A DNA stretch of 64,000 nt, taken from positions 1 through 64,000 of the forward strand of contig NZ_JAWLHG010000004.1 in NCBI RefSeq assembly GCF_041690465.1, given 5' to 3'. The DNA is from Falsiroseomonas sp041690465 (GTDB lineage Bacteria > Pseudomonadota > Alphaproteobacteria > Acetobacterales > Acetobacteraceae). The notes under the pieces are model-generated. The model was not told the origin of the DNA. It worked only from the letters and a program-made list of their open reading frames with translations, and made no database searches. The position numbers were made by a program, and so were the translations under genes. Positions 26,601-35,045 of the stretch are shown here, one piece after another (the first letter of the stretch is position 1; every line of letters starts with the position of its first letter).

Positions 26601-27134
26601 CCGCGCGATCTTGGCCGCGTTGACCGCGGCCTTGATGTAGAGCGTGTCCTGGTTGGTCTCGGTCAGCAGCGCATCCGCGCCGCCGGCGATCAGCCCCTGG
26701 CACTGCACCACCAACGCGGCTTCCAGCGCGTCGTAGGCGATGTTGCCGAGGCTCGGCAGCTTGGTGCCCGGGCCGATGTCGCCGACCACCCAGCGGTGGC
26801 GGCCGTCGGCGAAACCCTCGCCCGCCTCGCGCGCCAGTTCCACCGCGAGCTTGTTGATCTCGAACGCCTTCTTCTCCAGCTCGAACTCGCCCAGCGTGAC
26901 GGGAGAGCCGCCGAAGGTGTTGGTCAGCACCATGTCGGCGCCGGCAGCGTAGTAGCTGCGATGGATGTCGCGCACGATGTCGGGGCGGGAGAGGTTCAGC
27001 ACCTCGGTGCAGTTCTCCTTGCCCCAGAAGTCGCGATCGACGTCGAGCGTCATGCCCTGGATGCGGGCGCCGAAGCCGCCGTCGCAGAGCAGCACCTGGT
27101 CGCGAAGCGCGTCGAGAAGATGCGGGCGGGCCAT
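23634..27134 (-). CDS. metH: Cobalamin-dependent methionine synthase
   Basis: From MARPHLLDALRDQV at 27134 the protein is 1166 residues and holds all MetH modules. The homocysteine domain has zinc cysteines C224, C290 and C291 in GGCCGTNDTH. It is followed by the pterin domain (about 335-620), the cap and B12 domain with H735 in DVHDIGKN, and the C-terminal reactivation domain. It transfers the methyl group of methyltetrahydrofolate to homocysteine. It starts 7 nt after the ArsR-methyltransferase regulator stop, so the two form one operon. The open frame upstream of 27134 is a shadow. Confidence 0.98.
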   Translation of the reverse strand: MARPHLLDALRDQVLLCDGGFGARIQGMTLDVDRDFWGKENCTEVLNLSRPDIVRDIHRSYYAAGADMVLTNTFGGSPVTLGEFELEKKAFEINKLAVELAREAGEGFADGRHRWVVGDIGPGTKLPSLGNIAYDALEAALVVQCQGLIAGGADALLTETNQDTLYIKAAVNAAKIARAEAKSDIPIFVQVTVETTGTLLVGPDISAAAAVVHALDVPLLGLNCATGPQEMAEHVRWLSKNWPGLISVQPNAGLPELVDGRTHYPLGPAELATWMERFVTEDGLNLIGGCCGTNDTHIAALDALLRKLGGARARPAPVARKPMWIPSVASLYTATALRQENSYFSIGERCNANGSKAWRERQAQHDWDGCLAIGREQVAEGSNSLDICTAFVGRDEMGEMNEVIRRFTSSVNAPLVIDSTETPVIEAALKLHGGKPIINSINFEDGEGHATDRLILAKKFGAAVIALTIDEVGMAKTAEEKLRIATRLVEFACDRHGLPQSDLLIDPLTFTIATGNEDDRKLGQWTLDGIRMIRERFPDIQIILGLSNISFGLNPAARHVLNSVFLDHAVKAGMSGAIVHVSKIKPLHQIPPEEVQVMEDLIWDRRREGYDPLQKVLEMFSGRKAADNVKKTRAETVEGRLKDRIVDGDRKGLDEELADAMAKGLTPLSIINDVLLDGMKVVGDLFGAGKMQLPFVLQSAETMKAAVAWLEPHMERVEGQEKGTIVLGTVKGDVHDIGKNLVDIILTNNGYKVVNLGIKVPLLDIVTAAKEHRAHAIGMSGLLVKSTVVMRENLEEMSRQGIELPVLLGGAALTRNYVEDDCVKSYACGRVAYARDAFDGLHLMDKVMGNGFDDYLAALQAKRKGKSKNEKRVLGQADPRGFAPVDVNYAQGRRRRVAAESTPPEPPFWGAKVMQAAPKALVPFINERSLYQFQWGFRKAGRSLEDFLGWAKQELRPVLKRMLALAEEQNVLRPQAIYGYWKCAGQGNDLVLFEQDGVTEACRFTLPRQPKEDGECIADFVRDIEDGPERRDVIGLQVVTVGQKASDVARVWFEENRYQDYLYLHGLSVEMAEAMAEYVHKRIRAELGFAAEDDRDIEKMLSQGYRGGRYSFGYPACPRLEDQVPLLKLLDAERIGVTISDEWQLHPEQSTSAIVLHHPRAKYFSV

Positions 27135-27141
27135 GGATACC

Positions 27142-28083
27142 TCAGGCAGCAGGAGTGGCGACCTGCGCCGGCTGACGCCGGGCGGGCCAGATGCGGACCG
27201 CGAGCGGTCCCTCGACGGCGGTGGCGGCGGCGAGCGCGCAGCCGGCGGCGCCGAGCCAGCCGGCGAGTTGCGCGTCGTCGAAGCCGGGCCAGCGATGCGC
27301 GTGCTTCTGCAGCAGCGTCGCCTCCCCGTGCGGGGCGAGGTCGGCAACCAGCAGCACGCCGCCGGGCTTCAGCACGCGCGCCGCCTCGGCCAGCGCGGCG
27401 GGCGGATCCTCGGCGTAGTGCAGCACCATCTGCAGCGCGACGGCGTCGAAGGAGGCATCGGCGAAAGGCAGGCGGTACATGTCGGCCTGGCGCACCGCGG
27501 CACGGTCGGCGAGGCCCCGCTCGGCGAGCCGCGCGCGGGCCAGCGCCAGCATGTCGCGGCTCATGTCCACGCCGAGGACGCGCTCGGCACGCGGCGCCAC
27601 CAGCTCCAGCAGGCGGCCGGTGCCGGTGCCGATGTCGAGCAGCGCGCCCAGCCAGGCCGGCAGCGCCGCCAGCAGCGCCTGCTCGATCCCCGCGGCGGGC
27701 AGCCCGAGGGCGCGCATCTCGTCCCAGTCCATGCCGTGCCGGCGGAAGGCCTCGGAGGCCTCGCGCGCACGTTCGGCGGCCAGGCGCGCCGCGGCGCGGC
27801 GGTCGGCGGCGAGGCGCTGATCCTCCTCAGGCAGGCGGGCGAGGACCAGGCGGGCGAGGTCGGCCCCGGCCGGCATCTGGAAATAGGCGTTCGACCCTTC
27901 CGGCACCCGCTCCAGCAGGCCGGCATCGGTGAGCAGCTTCAGGTGCCGCGACAGCCGCGGCTGCGACTGGCCGAGCACGGCGCAGAGGTCGGTCACACAG
28001 AGCGGATGACGGGCGCAGAGCGCCAGCAATCGCAGCCGTGTCGGCTCGGCAGCCGCGCGCAGCTGCGTCAAGAGGTGGTCCAT
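27142..28083 (-). CDS. ArsR-type regulator fused to a SAM-methyltransferase domain (SahR-like)
   Basis: The 313-residue protein has an N-terminal winged helix (residues 1-85, AAAEPTRLRLLALCARHPLC, QPRLSRHLKLL). A class I methyltransferase fold follows from about residue 130 with ALLDIGTGTGRLLELV as motif I. It sits directly upstream of metH. This layout fits SahR, an ArsR-family regulator of methionine-cycle genes whose effector is S-adenosylhomocysteine. A palindrome lies in the short divergent spacer upstream (28098-28115). SahR identity is inferred from fusion and context. Confidence 0.75.
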   Translation of the reverse strand: MDHLLTQLRAAAEPTRLRLLALCARHPLCVTDLCAVLGQSQPRLSRHLKLLTDAGLLERVPEGSNAYFQMPAGADLARLVLARLPEEDQRLAADRRAAARLAAERAREASEAFRRHGMDWDEMRALGLPAAGIEQALLAALPAWLGALLDIGTGTGRLLELVAPRAERVLGVDMSRDMLALARARLAERGLADRAAVRQADMYRLPFADASFDAVALQMVLHYAEDPPAALAEAARVLKPGGVLLVADLAPHGEATLLQKHAHRWPGFDDAQLAGWLGAAGCALAAATAVEGPLAVRIWPARRQPAQVATPAA

Positions 28084-28097
28084 CCGCTTGCAAATGG

Positions 28098-28115
28098 CAT
28101 AAAGATATCCTTATG
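28098..28115. promoter_or_regulatory. Palindromic operator candidate for the metH regulator
   Basis: CATAAAGATATCCTTATG is an 18-bp near-perfect palindrome (one mismatched pair) centred on GATATC, AT-rich in a GC-rich genome. It lies in the 40-bp spacer between the divergent starts at 28083 and 28124. ArsR proteins bind such imperfect palindromes, so this is the likely autoregulatory site for the ArsR-methyltransferase and metH operon. Binding itself is inference. Confidence 0.6.
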
Positions 28116-28123
28116 TCCAGCAC

Positions 28124-28498
28124 ATGACCTGGAAGCTGGACGCACGTATCCCACTCGTGACCGTCGCCGATGCAACGGCACTGGTGGCGGTGCTGGCTGA
28201 AGGCAGGCCGGCCGCGGTGCTGGCGGAGTGGCCGGCGCCGGCCATGCCGGCGGACGTCGTGGCGATGGAGGATTTTCCCGCAGCCGGCGCGGCACATGCC
28301 GCCGCCTGCGCCTGCTGCGGCGGCCGCAGCCCGGCCGCGACGGCGCTCGACCGCCTGTTCCAGGCGCGGGTGCGCGGCAGTTGCGGGTGGTTCGAGCGCG
28401 TGGTGGCGCTGGCCGGAAGCGAGGCGGCGCGCAGTCAGTTGGCTGCGGCGCTTCGCGACGATGCGGTGACGGCGGCGCGGTTCCGCGCCGCGGATTGA
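28124..28498 (+). CDS. Hypothetical protein with CxCC motif
   Basis: A 124-residue protein with an internal CACCGGR segment that might bind metal, followed by ALDRLFQARVRG, a pattern I associate with small alphaproteobacterial proteins of unknown role, often near CobW-type GTPases. No such GTPase is present here. It is divergent from the metH regulator and shares its promoter region, including the palindrome, so it might be under the same control. It converges on recA. Function unknown. Confidence 0.6.
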   Translation: MTWKLDARIPLVTVADATALVAVLAEGRPAAVLAEWPAPAMPADVVAMEDFPAAGAAHAAACACCGGRSPAATALDRLFQARVRGSCGWFERVVALAGSEAARSQLAAALRDDAVTAARFRAAD

Positions 28499-28528
28499 AC
28501 GTCCGGCCGCGGCACCGCCCGAGCGTTG

Positions 28529-28548
28529 CGGGGGGCGAGCGCCCCCCG
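28529..28548. terminator. Hairpin between convergent genes
   Basis: CGGGGGGC and GCGCCCCCCG-type arms form a perfect 8-bp stem (28529-28536 with 28541-28548) around a GAGC loop, in the 60-bp gap between the hypothetical gene ending at 28498 and recA ending at 28559. It lacks a T-run on either side, so intrinsic termination would be weak. A bidirectional role is inference. Confidence 0.4.
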
Positions 28549-28558
28549 CGGCCGCCGG

Positions 28559-29590
<1,032 letters not shown>

Positions 29591-29771
29591 GTGGGCTCGC
29601 TCTCCCGAGTTCCCGATCTCAACCAACGGGCGCAACGACAGAGCGAATCACCACCCTGAGGCCACATCCCGTACCAACCTGCCCGATTCCGCGCCGAACC
29701 TCTACGGCGCTGCACAACCGAATGGCGGCTGATCGGAATATGGCCCAGAACGGCGGACCCGACAAGAACAT

Positions 29772-31349
29772 TTAGGAAACTCTTAGCCGTTCCGGCGGCA
29801 GTATGGCTTTCAGCTCCGCCACCAGGTCCGCCAGGCTGTAGGGCTTCGGCAGCAGCTTCAGCCGCTCCGCCGTCAGGTCCCGCCCCAGCGCCACCTCGGC
29901 ATAGCCGGAGACCAGCAGCACCGGCAGGTCGGGATCGCGCTCGCGGAGCCGTGCGGCAAGCGCCAGGCCATCCATCCCCGGCATCACCACGTCCGAGACG
30001 AGCGCGATCGGCTTCGGCGCGCCGCTCTCCATCATGTCGAGCGCCTCCTCCGCGGAGCCCGCGGTCAACACCTCGAAGCCGGCCCGGCGCAGCGCGCGTT
30101 CAGCCAGGCGCAGCAGCGCCGGCTCGTCCTCCACGAGCAGCACGGTGCGCCCGCTCGGCGCGGCGGCGACGGGCGCGGGCGGCGGCGGCGACGCGCGGAC
30201 CGCCTTCACGGGAGCCGATGTCGCCGTCATCGGCTCGGCCGGGCCGTCGTGGCGCGGCATCCAGATGCGGAAGGTGGTGCCGATGCCGACCCGGCTCTCG
30301 GCCGCGATGAAGCCGCCGGACTGGCGCACGATGCCATGCACCGTCGAGAGGCCGAGCCCGCTGCCGCCCTGCTCGCGCTTGGTGGTGAAGAACGGGTCGA
30401 AGATGCGCGGCAGCAGCTCCGGCGGGATGCCGGCGCCGGTGTCGCTGACCTCCAGCATGGCGTAGCGGCCGGGCGGCAGTTCCTCATGGCCGAGCTGCTC
30501 GGTCTGCAGCACCACGGTGTGGCTGGTGGCGATGCGCAGTGCGCCGCCATCGGGCATCGCGTCGCGGGCGTTCAGCGCCAGGTTCATGATCACCTGGTCG
30601 AGCTGCGTCGGGTCGATCTTCACCCGCCGGCCCGGCTCCTCCAGGTCCACGGTCAGCCGCACCCGGCTGCCGAGCAGCCGGCGCAGCAGGCCGCCCATGG
30701 CGGAAACGGCGCCGTTCAGGTCCACCACGCGCGGATGCATCGCCTGCTGGCGGGCGAAGGCCAGCAGCTGCTTCACCAGCGCCGCGCCGCGGGCGGCACT
30801 GTCCATCACCTGGCGCAGCTCGGAGGCCACCGGGCCATCCGGCTCGCGCGACAGCGCGGCTTCCGCACTGCCGGAGATAGCGGTCAGCAGGTTGTTGAAG
30901 TCGTGCGCGATGCCGCCGGCCAGCGCGCCGACGGCCTGCAGCCGGGCGGCCGCGGCGCTCTGCGCATTCTGCTGCACCACCGCCACCGGCGCCACGCGCA
31001 GCAGCGAGCCGTTCTCCCGCAGCCGCCGGCGCTCGATCTGCACCTGGGGCGAGCCGGCGGCGGCCAGCGCGGCCTCGACCTTGCGCCCGGCATCGAGCGC
31101 GGCATCGACGCTTTCGCGCAGGTCGGGCGCGACGAGGGTGGCCATCGGCATGCCGGGCCGCAGCGGCAGGGTCGGGCCGCAGAGCCGGGCCAGCTCCGGG
31201 TTCCAGGCGACGACGCGATGGGTGGCGTCGAGCAGCGCCAGGCCCGGCGAGGCGGCATCCAGCACGGCGCACAGCGCAGGGTCGAGTTCGCCCCGCGGCG
31301 CCCGGCTGCGCAGCAGCGCCTCCAGCCCCCCCCAACGAGGCTCAGCCAT
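29772..31349 (-). CDS. cckA: CckA-like hybrid histidine kinase, no membrane segment
   Basis: About 525 residues from MAEPRWGGLE. It has a PAS-like domain (about 25-120), a dimerisation domain with the phospho-acceptor His in GGIAHDFNNLLTAI (about residue 145), ATPase boxes NLALNARDAMPDGG and GGSGLGLSTVHGI, and a C-terminal receiver with SDVVMPGMDG. The H-box is the CckA type, and the position next to fliQ-fliR-flhB matches cckA in Caulobacter. Unlike Caulobacter CckA, no transmembrane helices are seen. It would act with ChpT (13709-14323). It could instead be a CckA paralogue. Confidence 0.7.
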   Translation of the reverse strand: MAEPRWGGLEALLRSRAPRGELDPALCAVLDAASPGLALLDATHRVVAWNPELARLCGPTLPLRPGMPMATLVAPDLRESVDAALDAGRKVEAALAAAGSPQVQIERRRLRENGSLLRVAPVAVVQQNAQSAAAARLQAVGALAGGIAHDFNNLLTAISGSAEAALSREPDGPVASELRQVMDSAARGAALVKQLLAFARQQAMHPRVVDLNGAVSAMGGLLRRLLGSRVRLTVDLEEPGRRVKIDPTQLDQVIMNLALNARDAMPDGGALRIATSHTVVLQTEQLGHEELPPGRYAMLEVSDTGAGIPPELLPRIFDPFFTTKREQGGSGLGLSTVHGIVRQSGGFIAAESRVGIGTTFRIWMPRHDGPAEPMTATSAPVKAVRASPPPPAPVAAAPSGRTVLLVEDEPALLRLAERALRRAGFEVLTAGSAEEALDMMESGAPKPIALVSDVVMPGMDGLALAARLRERDPDLPVLLVSGYAEVALGRDLTAERLKLLPKPYSLADLVAELKAILPPERLRVS

Positions 31350-31426
31350 TGGTGCCCCCATTCCGCGCGCGCGGTGACGTCCTCATCCGCGCGCGGCTGC
31401 TACAACCCATGGCGCGGGGTCCCGCG

Positions 31427-32488
31427 TCAAGCACGTGGCGCATCGGCTCGACGTCTCCATACAAATGCGATGATCTCTGCGACCGCCTGGTAGTGCTCGG
31501 CGGGGATTTCCGCCCCGAGCGCGAGCCGATGCAGGGCGCGGGCCAACGGGGGGTTGCTGACCAGGGGCACTTTCGCCTCCTCCGCCGCGCCGCGAATCCG
31601 CGCCGCCATCTCGTCCATTCCCTTGGCCACCACCTTCGGCGCTGCATCGCCGCCAGCATAGGCCAGAGCCACGGCGTAATGGGTCGGATTCGTGATGACC
31701 ACGGCCGCCCGTGGCACTTCCGCCATCATCCGGCTGCGCGCCCGAGTCTCGCCGATCTGCCGGCGACGGGCACGCAGATGCGGGTCGCCCTCGCTTTCCT
31801 TCACCTCGTCGCGGAGCTCCTGCCGGCTCATCCGCAGCATCCGGAGGTGGCGGAACCGCACCCACACCAGGTCGGCCAGCGCGATCATCGCGAAGGCGGC
31901 CAGCGCCGCGCCCATCAGCCGCAGCGCCGCCGCCGAGGCAGCTTCCAGCATCGCCCCGGCCGGCATGTGCAATGCCGCCTGCAAGGCATCCAGGTCGCCC
32001 ATCGCGAACCACAGCGCGACGCAGACCAGCGCCAGCTTGAGCAGGCTGCGGAGGAACTCGGCCGCGGATTCGGCACTCGCCAGGCGCTTGAGCCCCGCCC
32101 AGGGGTTGACCTTGTCGAGTCGCGGCGCGAGCGGGCTGGCCGAGACCATGCCGCGCGTCTGCACCAGCGTGGCCGCCGTCGCGCCGAGCGCCGCCGCCGC
32201 CGCCACCGCGCCGATGAGCTTCACTGCCAGCCAGCCGAGCGCCGCCGCGCCATCGCCCATCGCCAGCACGTGGCTGCGCTCGAGCAGCGCGCGCATCGCC
32301 TTCAGCAGCTCGAGCCCGAGCGGCGGCAGCGCCAGCAGCCCGGCGAGGCTGCCCAGCAGCAGCGCGCCGAGACCCACCGCCTCCCGCGACAGCGCCACCT
32401 GGCCCTGCTCTCGCGCGCGCTCGATCCGCCGCGGCGTGGCGGCTTCCGAGCGGTCGGCCTGGTCGGGGGCGTCGTCCTGCTCCGCCAT
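31427..32488 (-). CDS. flhB: Flagellar export switch protein FlhB
   Basis: The 353-residue protein has four N-terminal helices and a cytoplasmic domain containing the autocleavage motif NPTH in ITNPTHYAVAL. FlhB is part of the flagellar type III export gate and switches substrate specificity after cleavage at N-P. It begins RRIERAREQGQVALSRE, as in the family. It lies 3 nt after fliR and ends the flgB-to-flhB operon. Full length. Confidence 0.95.
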   Translation of the reverse strand: MAEQDDAPDQADRSEAATPRRIERAREQGQVALSREAVGLGALLLGSLAGLLALPPLGLELLKAMRALLERSHVLAMGDGAAALGWLAVKLIGAVAAAAALGATAATLVQTRGMVSASPLAPRLDKVNPWAGLKRLASAESAAEFLRSLLKLALVCVALWFAMGDLDALQAALHMPAGAMLEAASAAALRLMGAALAAFAMIALADLVWVRFRHLRMLRMSRQELRDEVKESEGDPHLRARRRQIGETRARSRMMAEVPRAAVVITNPTHYAVALAYAGGDAAPKVVAKGMDEMAARIRGAAEEAKVPLVSNPPLARALHRLALGAEIPAEHYQAVAEIIAFVWRRRADAPRA

Positions 32489-32491
32489 GGT

Positions 32492-33274
32492 TCAGCGCGC
32501 GCCCGGCAGGGATTCGAAGCCGGCACGCACCGCCTGCGCATAGGCCACCAGCATGGGCGGGGCGAGCACCATCAGCAGCGCGACACCCGCCAGCAGCTGG
32601 CCGGGGATGGCGACGAAGAAGGTCTGCACCTGCGGCGCCAGCCGCGCCAGCAGGCCGAGCGCAAGGTTCAGCACCACCGCCCCGATCACGAAGGGCGCCG
32701 CCAGGCGCAGCGCGAGATCGAGCGAGGCAGCGCCGGCCGCCGCCATCGCCTCCGCCGCGGCACCGAGCGGCAGCGCCGCGCCGGCGGGGATCAGTGCGTA
32801 GCTCTCCGCCATCGCTTCCAGTGGGATGGCGTAGAGGCCGGTGCCGAGCACCAGCACCGCCGACATCAGTCCGAAGGCGCGGCCGAGCGCAGTGCCCTGC
32901 GCGCCGAGTTCGGGATCGAAGACCAGCAGCCCCTGCAGCCCGATCAGCGTGGCGATCGCCTGGCCCGCCATGGCGAGCGCCAGCGTCAGGATCCGCGCAA
33001 GCCCGCCGAGCCAGAGGCCGACCACCGCCTCCTGCACGATCAGCCGCACCGCCTCCGCCCCCTGTTCGGGGGCAGGCGGCAGGCCGGGTGCGAGCACGGG
33101 AAGCAGCAGGGCCAGCAGCGCCAGGCCGAGCGCCAGCCGGATGGTCGCCGGCACTTCCTGCTCACCGAGGCCGGGCAGCAGCATCACCGCCGCGCCGAGC
33201 CGGGCAAACACCAGCACCGCCTGGAAGGCCAGCGCTGGCAGCGAGGCGATCAGCGCTGCGTCATCCGGTGTCAC
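32492..33274 (-). CDS. fliR: Flagellar biosynthetic protein FliR
   Basis: The 260-residue protein is highly hydrophobic with about six to eight helices. It includes VFARLGAAVMLLPGLGEQEVPATIRLALGL near the N-terminus, the conserved FliR start region. FliR is part of the FliP-FliQ-FliR export channel. The GTG start at 33274 overlaps the fliQ stop (GTGA), showing coupling. Length is normal. Confidence 0.93.
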   Translation of the reverse strand: MTPDDAALIASLPALAFQAVLVFARLGAAVMLLPGLGEQEVPATIRLALGLALLALLLPVLAPGLPPAPEQGAEAVRLIVQEAVVGLWLGGLARILTLALAMAGQAIATLIGLQGLLVFDPELGAQGTALGRAFGLMSAVLVLGTGLYAIPLEAMAESYALIPAGAALPLGAAAEAMAAAGAASLDLALRLAAPFVIGAVVLNLALGLLARLAPQVQTFFVAIPGQLLAGVALLMVLAPPMLVAYAQAVRAGFESLPGAR

Positions 33275-33546
33275 CGCACGCCGCCGATCTCGACCGCGCG
33301 GTCGAACAGCGTCTCCGTCCAGCCGCGCATAGCGCTGACCGTGAAGGGGCCGAGCAGCAGCATCAGCAGGCCGCAGACCATCAGCTTCGGCAGGAAGGCG
33401 AGCGTCGCTTCCTGCACCTGGGTCAGCGCCTGCACCAACGACACGGCGAGCCCGACGACCAGCACAGCGATCAGCGGCGGGCCCATCACCTGCAACGTCA
33501 CCCAGAGCGCTTCACGCAGCGCCTGGGCCAGCGCCTCCTCGACCAT
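33271..33546 (-). CDS. fliQ: Flagellar biosynthetic protein FliQ
   Basis: The 91-residue protein has two helices. It carries a LREALWVTLQVMGPPLIAVL opening and the family VGLAVSLVQALTQVQEATLAFLPKL segment, which is the FliQ signature. It forms part of the export gate with FliP and FliR. It overlaps fliR at its 3' end. Upstream, a repeat element (33577-33678) separates it from fliE. Confidence 0.95.
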   Translation of the reverse strand: MVEEALAQALREALWVTLQVMGPPLIAVLVVGLAVSLVQALTQVQEATLAFLPKLMVCGLLMLLLGPFTVSAMRGWTETLFDRAVEIGGVR

Positions 33547-33576
33547 TGTGGTCTCCTCGGGACGACTGCGATTTTA

Positions 33577-33678
33577 CGGCGCGCGAAGCGCGCCGCGCGC
33601 GGAGCAACCCCCGACTCAGGCGCAGCAGCGCGTCACAAGCCACGGCCGCGGATGCGGCTGGCCGGTGCCTGAGGGCGA
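33577..33678 (+). repeat. Intergenic palindromic repeat, copy C (TGAGGGC family)
   Basis: The fliE-fliQ spacer contains GGCGCGCGAAGCGCGCC (perfect arms around GAA) and, further on, CCGCGGATGCGGCTGGCCGG followed by TGCCTGAGGGCGA, abutting the fliE stop. Both the GAA-loop hairpin and the TGAGGGC end recur in copies D and E. It interrupts an otherwise tight flagellar operon read on the opposite strand. Confidence 0.6.
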
Positions 33679-33978
33679 TCATATCGGCATGCGCATCACA
33701 TCCTGGTACGCGGCGACGACGCGGTCCCGCACCGCGACCGTGGTCTGCAGCGCGAGCTCGGCGCGCGAGATCGCCAGCACCGCCTCCGTCACGCCGCCCT
33801 GGCCGAGCATCGCGGCGGTGGAGGCCGCCTCCGCGCTACGGCCGATCTCGACGCCCTGCTGCATCGCCCGCTGCACCAACCCTCCGAAGCCGCCGCCTTG
33901 GGCCGGCGCGGTGGCGCCGCCCGAAGCCGCGCGATAGGCCGCCGCCGCGGTCGCGCCGATGCCGTTGGCGACAGTCAC
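33679..33978 (-). CDS. fliE: Flagellar hook-basal body protein FliE
   Basis: The 99-residue protein ends with the FliE signature AISRAELALQTTVAVRDRVVAAYQDVMRMPI. FliE joins the MS ring to the rod and is exported early. The start is the GTG at 33978, with GGGAG 7 nt upstream supplied by the last tandem repeat unit (33986-33990). Gene order flgB-flgC-fliE-fliQ is conserved in the group. Confidence 0.93.
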   Translation of the reverse strand: MTVANGIGATAAAAYRAASGGATAPAQGGGFGGLVQRAMQQGVEIGRSAEAASTAAMLGQGGVTEAVLAISRAELALQTTVAVRDRVVAAYQDVMRMPI

Positions 33979-33985
33979 CGATCAT

Positions 33986-34077
33986 CTCCCATGCGCATCA
34001 GCGCAATTCTCCCATGCGAATCAGCGCAATGCTCCCATGCGCATCAGCGCAATACTCCCATGCGCATCAGCGCAACG
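33986..34077. repeat. Four tandem 23-bp units between flgC and fliE
   Basis: Units at 33986-34008, 34009-34031, 34032-34054 and 34055-34077 follow the pattern CTCCCATGCGCATCAGCGCA plus three bases and differ by only one to three bases each. On the coding (minus) strand, every unit supplies ATTGCGCTGATGCGCATGGGAG-type sequence. The flgC stop lies in the last unit on the plus strand and the fliE ribosome-binding GGGAG in the first. The array lengthens a spacer that with one unit would be about 19 nt to 88 nt. Confidence 0.9.
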
Positions 34078-34474
34078 CCTCGATCGCCCGCGTCAGCATG
34101 GCGCGCGTGGTCTCCAGCACCGAGAGGTTGGCGCTGTAGCTGCGTTGCGCCTCGCGCATGTCCATCGCCTCGACCAGGCTGTCCACGTTCGGCGTCTTGA
34201 CGTAGCCGCGCTCATCGGCGGCCGGGTGCCCGGGTTCGTAGCGCTGCGGGAAATCGCCGGGCGCGGTGCCGATGCGCGAGACGTTCACCGTCTCCAGCCC
34301 CATCTCGCGGTCGAGCCGGTTGGCGAAGCTGACCGTACGCCGGCGGTAGGGATCCGCGCCCGGCGCCTCGCCGGTGCTGTCCCGGTTGGCGAGGTTCTCC
34401 GCCACCACGCGAAGCCGCGTGGATTGCGCCGCCATGCCGGCAGCCGAGATTCGCAGTGCCCTGTCGAGGTCCAT
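34067..34474 (-). CDS. flgC: Flagellar basal-body rod protein FlgC
   Basis: The 135-residue protein has the rod N-terminus RALRISAAGMAAQSTRLRVVAENLAN and the C-terminal VDSLVEAMDMREAQRSYSANLSVLETTRAMLTRAIE, both FlgC family features. It forms part of the proximal rod. Its stop codon falls within the tandem repeat array. It follows flgB after 32 nt. Confidence 0.95.
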   Translation of the reverse strand: MDLDRALRISAAGMAAQSTRLRVVAENLANRDSTGEAPGADPYRRRTVSFANRLDREMGLETVNVSRIGTAPGDFPQRYEPGHPAADERGYVKTPNVDSLVEAMDMREAQRSYSANLSVLETTRAMLTRAIEALR

Positions 34475-34506
34475 CGCCGATCCTCCCGTCTGCGCCCCGC
34501 CCCGCC

Positions 34507-34935
34507 TCAGCGGCCGAGCGTGGCGCGGAACATGCCCATGAAGCTGCGGTGCACCGCCATCGCCAATTGGTGCGCCGTATCCGTCTCCGCGATCCGCATC
34601 GCCTCGCGATCCAGCGAGACGGCATTGCCGTCCGGCACGACCTCCGCGGCGTCGCGCTCGGTGCGCGCGCCCAGCGCCGTCGCCGGGCTGCCGGCGCTAT
34701 GCGATTGCGCCGTGCGCGCCATCGCCAGCCGCGTGGCACCCGCCAGCTCACGCTGGAACGGCGTGAGGTCGCGCGGGCGAAAGCCCGGCGTGTCGGCATT
34801 GGCGACGTTCTGCGCCAGCACCGATTGACGCCGGTCGAGCCAGTGCAGCCGCCGCTCGGCCAGCGCGAGCGGATCGCCCGCCGGGCGCGCCGCCGCCGTT
34901 CCTGTCCGCCCAACGCCGCCAGGGATACCGTCCAT
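34507..34935 (-). CDS. flgB: Flagellar basal-body rod protein FlgB
   Basis: From MDGIPGGVG at 34935 the product is 142 residues. It has LHWLDRRQSVLAQNVANADTPGFRPRDLTPF, the rod-protein N-terminal signature, and a C-terminal helix ending MAVHRSFMGMFRATLGR. It is first in the flgB-flgC-fliE-fliQ-fliR-flhB operon and divergent from the 35046 gene. No sigma-54 site was seen upstream. The open frame further upstream lacks similarity. Confidence 0.92.
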   Translation of the reverse strand: MDGIPGGVGRTGTAAARPAGDPLALAERRLHWLDRRQSVLAQNVANADTPGFRPRDLTPFQRELAGATRLAMARTAQSHSAGSPATALGARTERDAAEVVPDGNAVSLDREAMRIAETDTAHQLAMAVHRSFMGMFRATLGR

Positions 34936-35045
34936 GAGAGGCAGACTGCGCCGGGCTTGGTGAAGAAAGCGTAAGCGCCAGCGCCCACGCGGAAATCGCC
35001 GGCGTCGTAACCCTCCCTTCACCCTTCCCCGGCTAAGGATGCGCG

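Noticed and set aside
27135..27347. N-terminal extension of metH
   Set aside because: The 71 upstream codons have no MetH similarity and run across the regulator gene in another frame; the ATG at 27134 is the conserved start.
28084..28123. A SAM or SAH riboswitch for metH
   Set aside because: The spacer is only 40 bp and contains a DNA palindrome; there is no room for a riboswitch fold.
29591..29771. A possible LexA (SOS) box upstream of recA
   Set aside because: I looked for GTTC-N7-GTTC or GAAC-N7-GAAC. Only GATT-N7-GAAC (two mismatches) occurs, which is too weak to call.
34936..35045. A sigma-54 promoter for flgB
   Set aside because: No TGGCAC-N5-TTGC match on the minus strand; the nearest TGGCGC lacks the -12 element.
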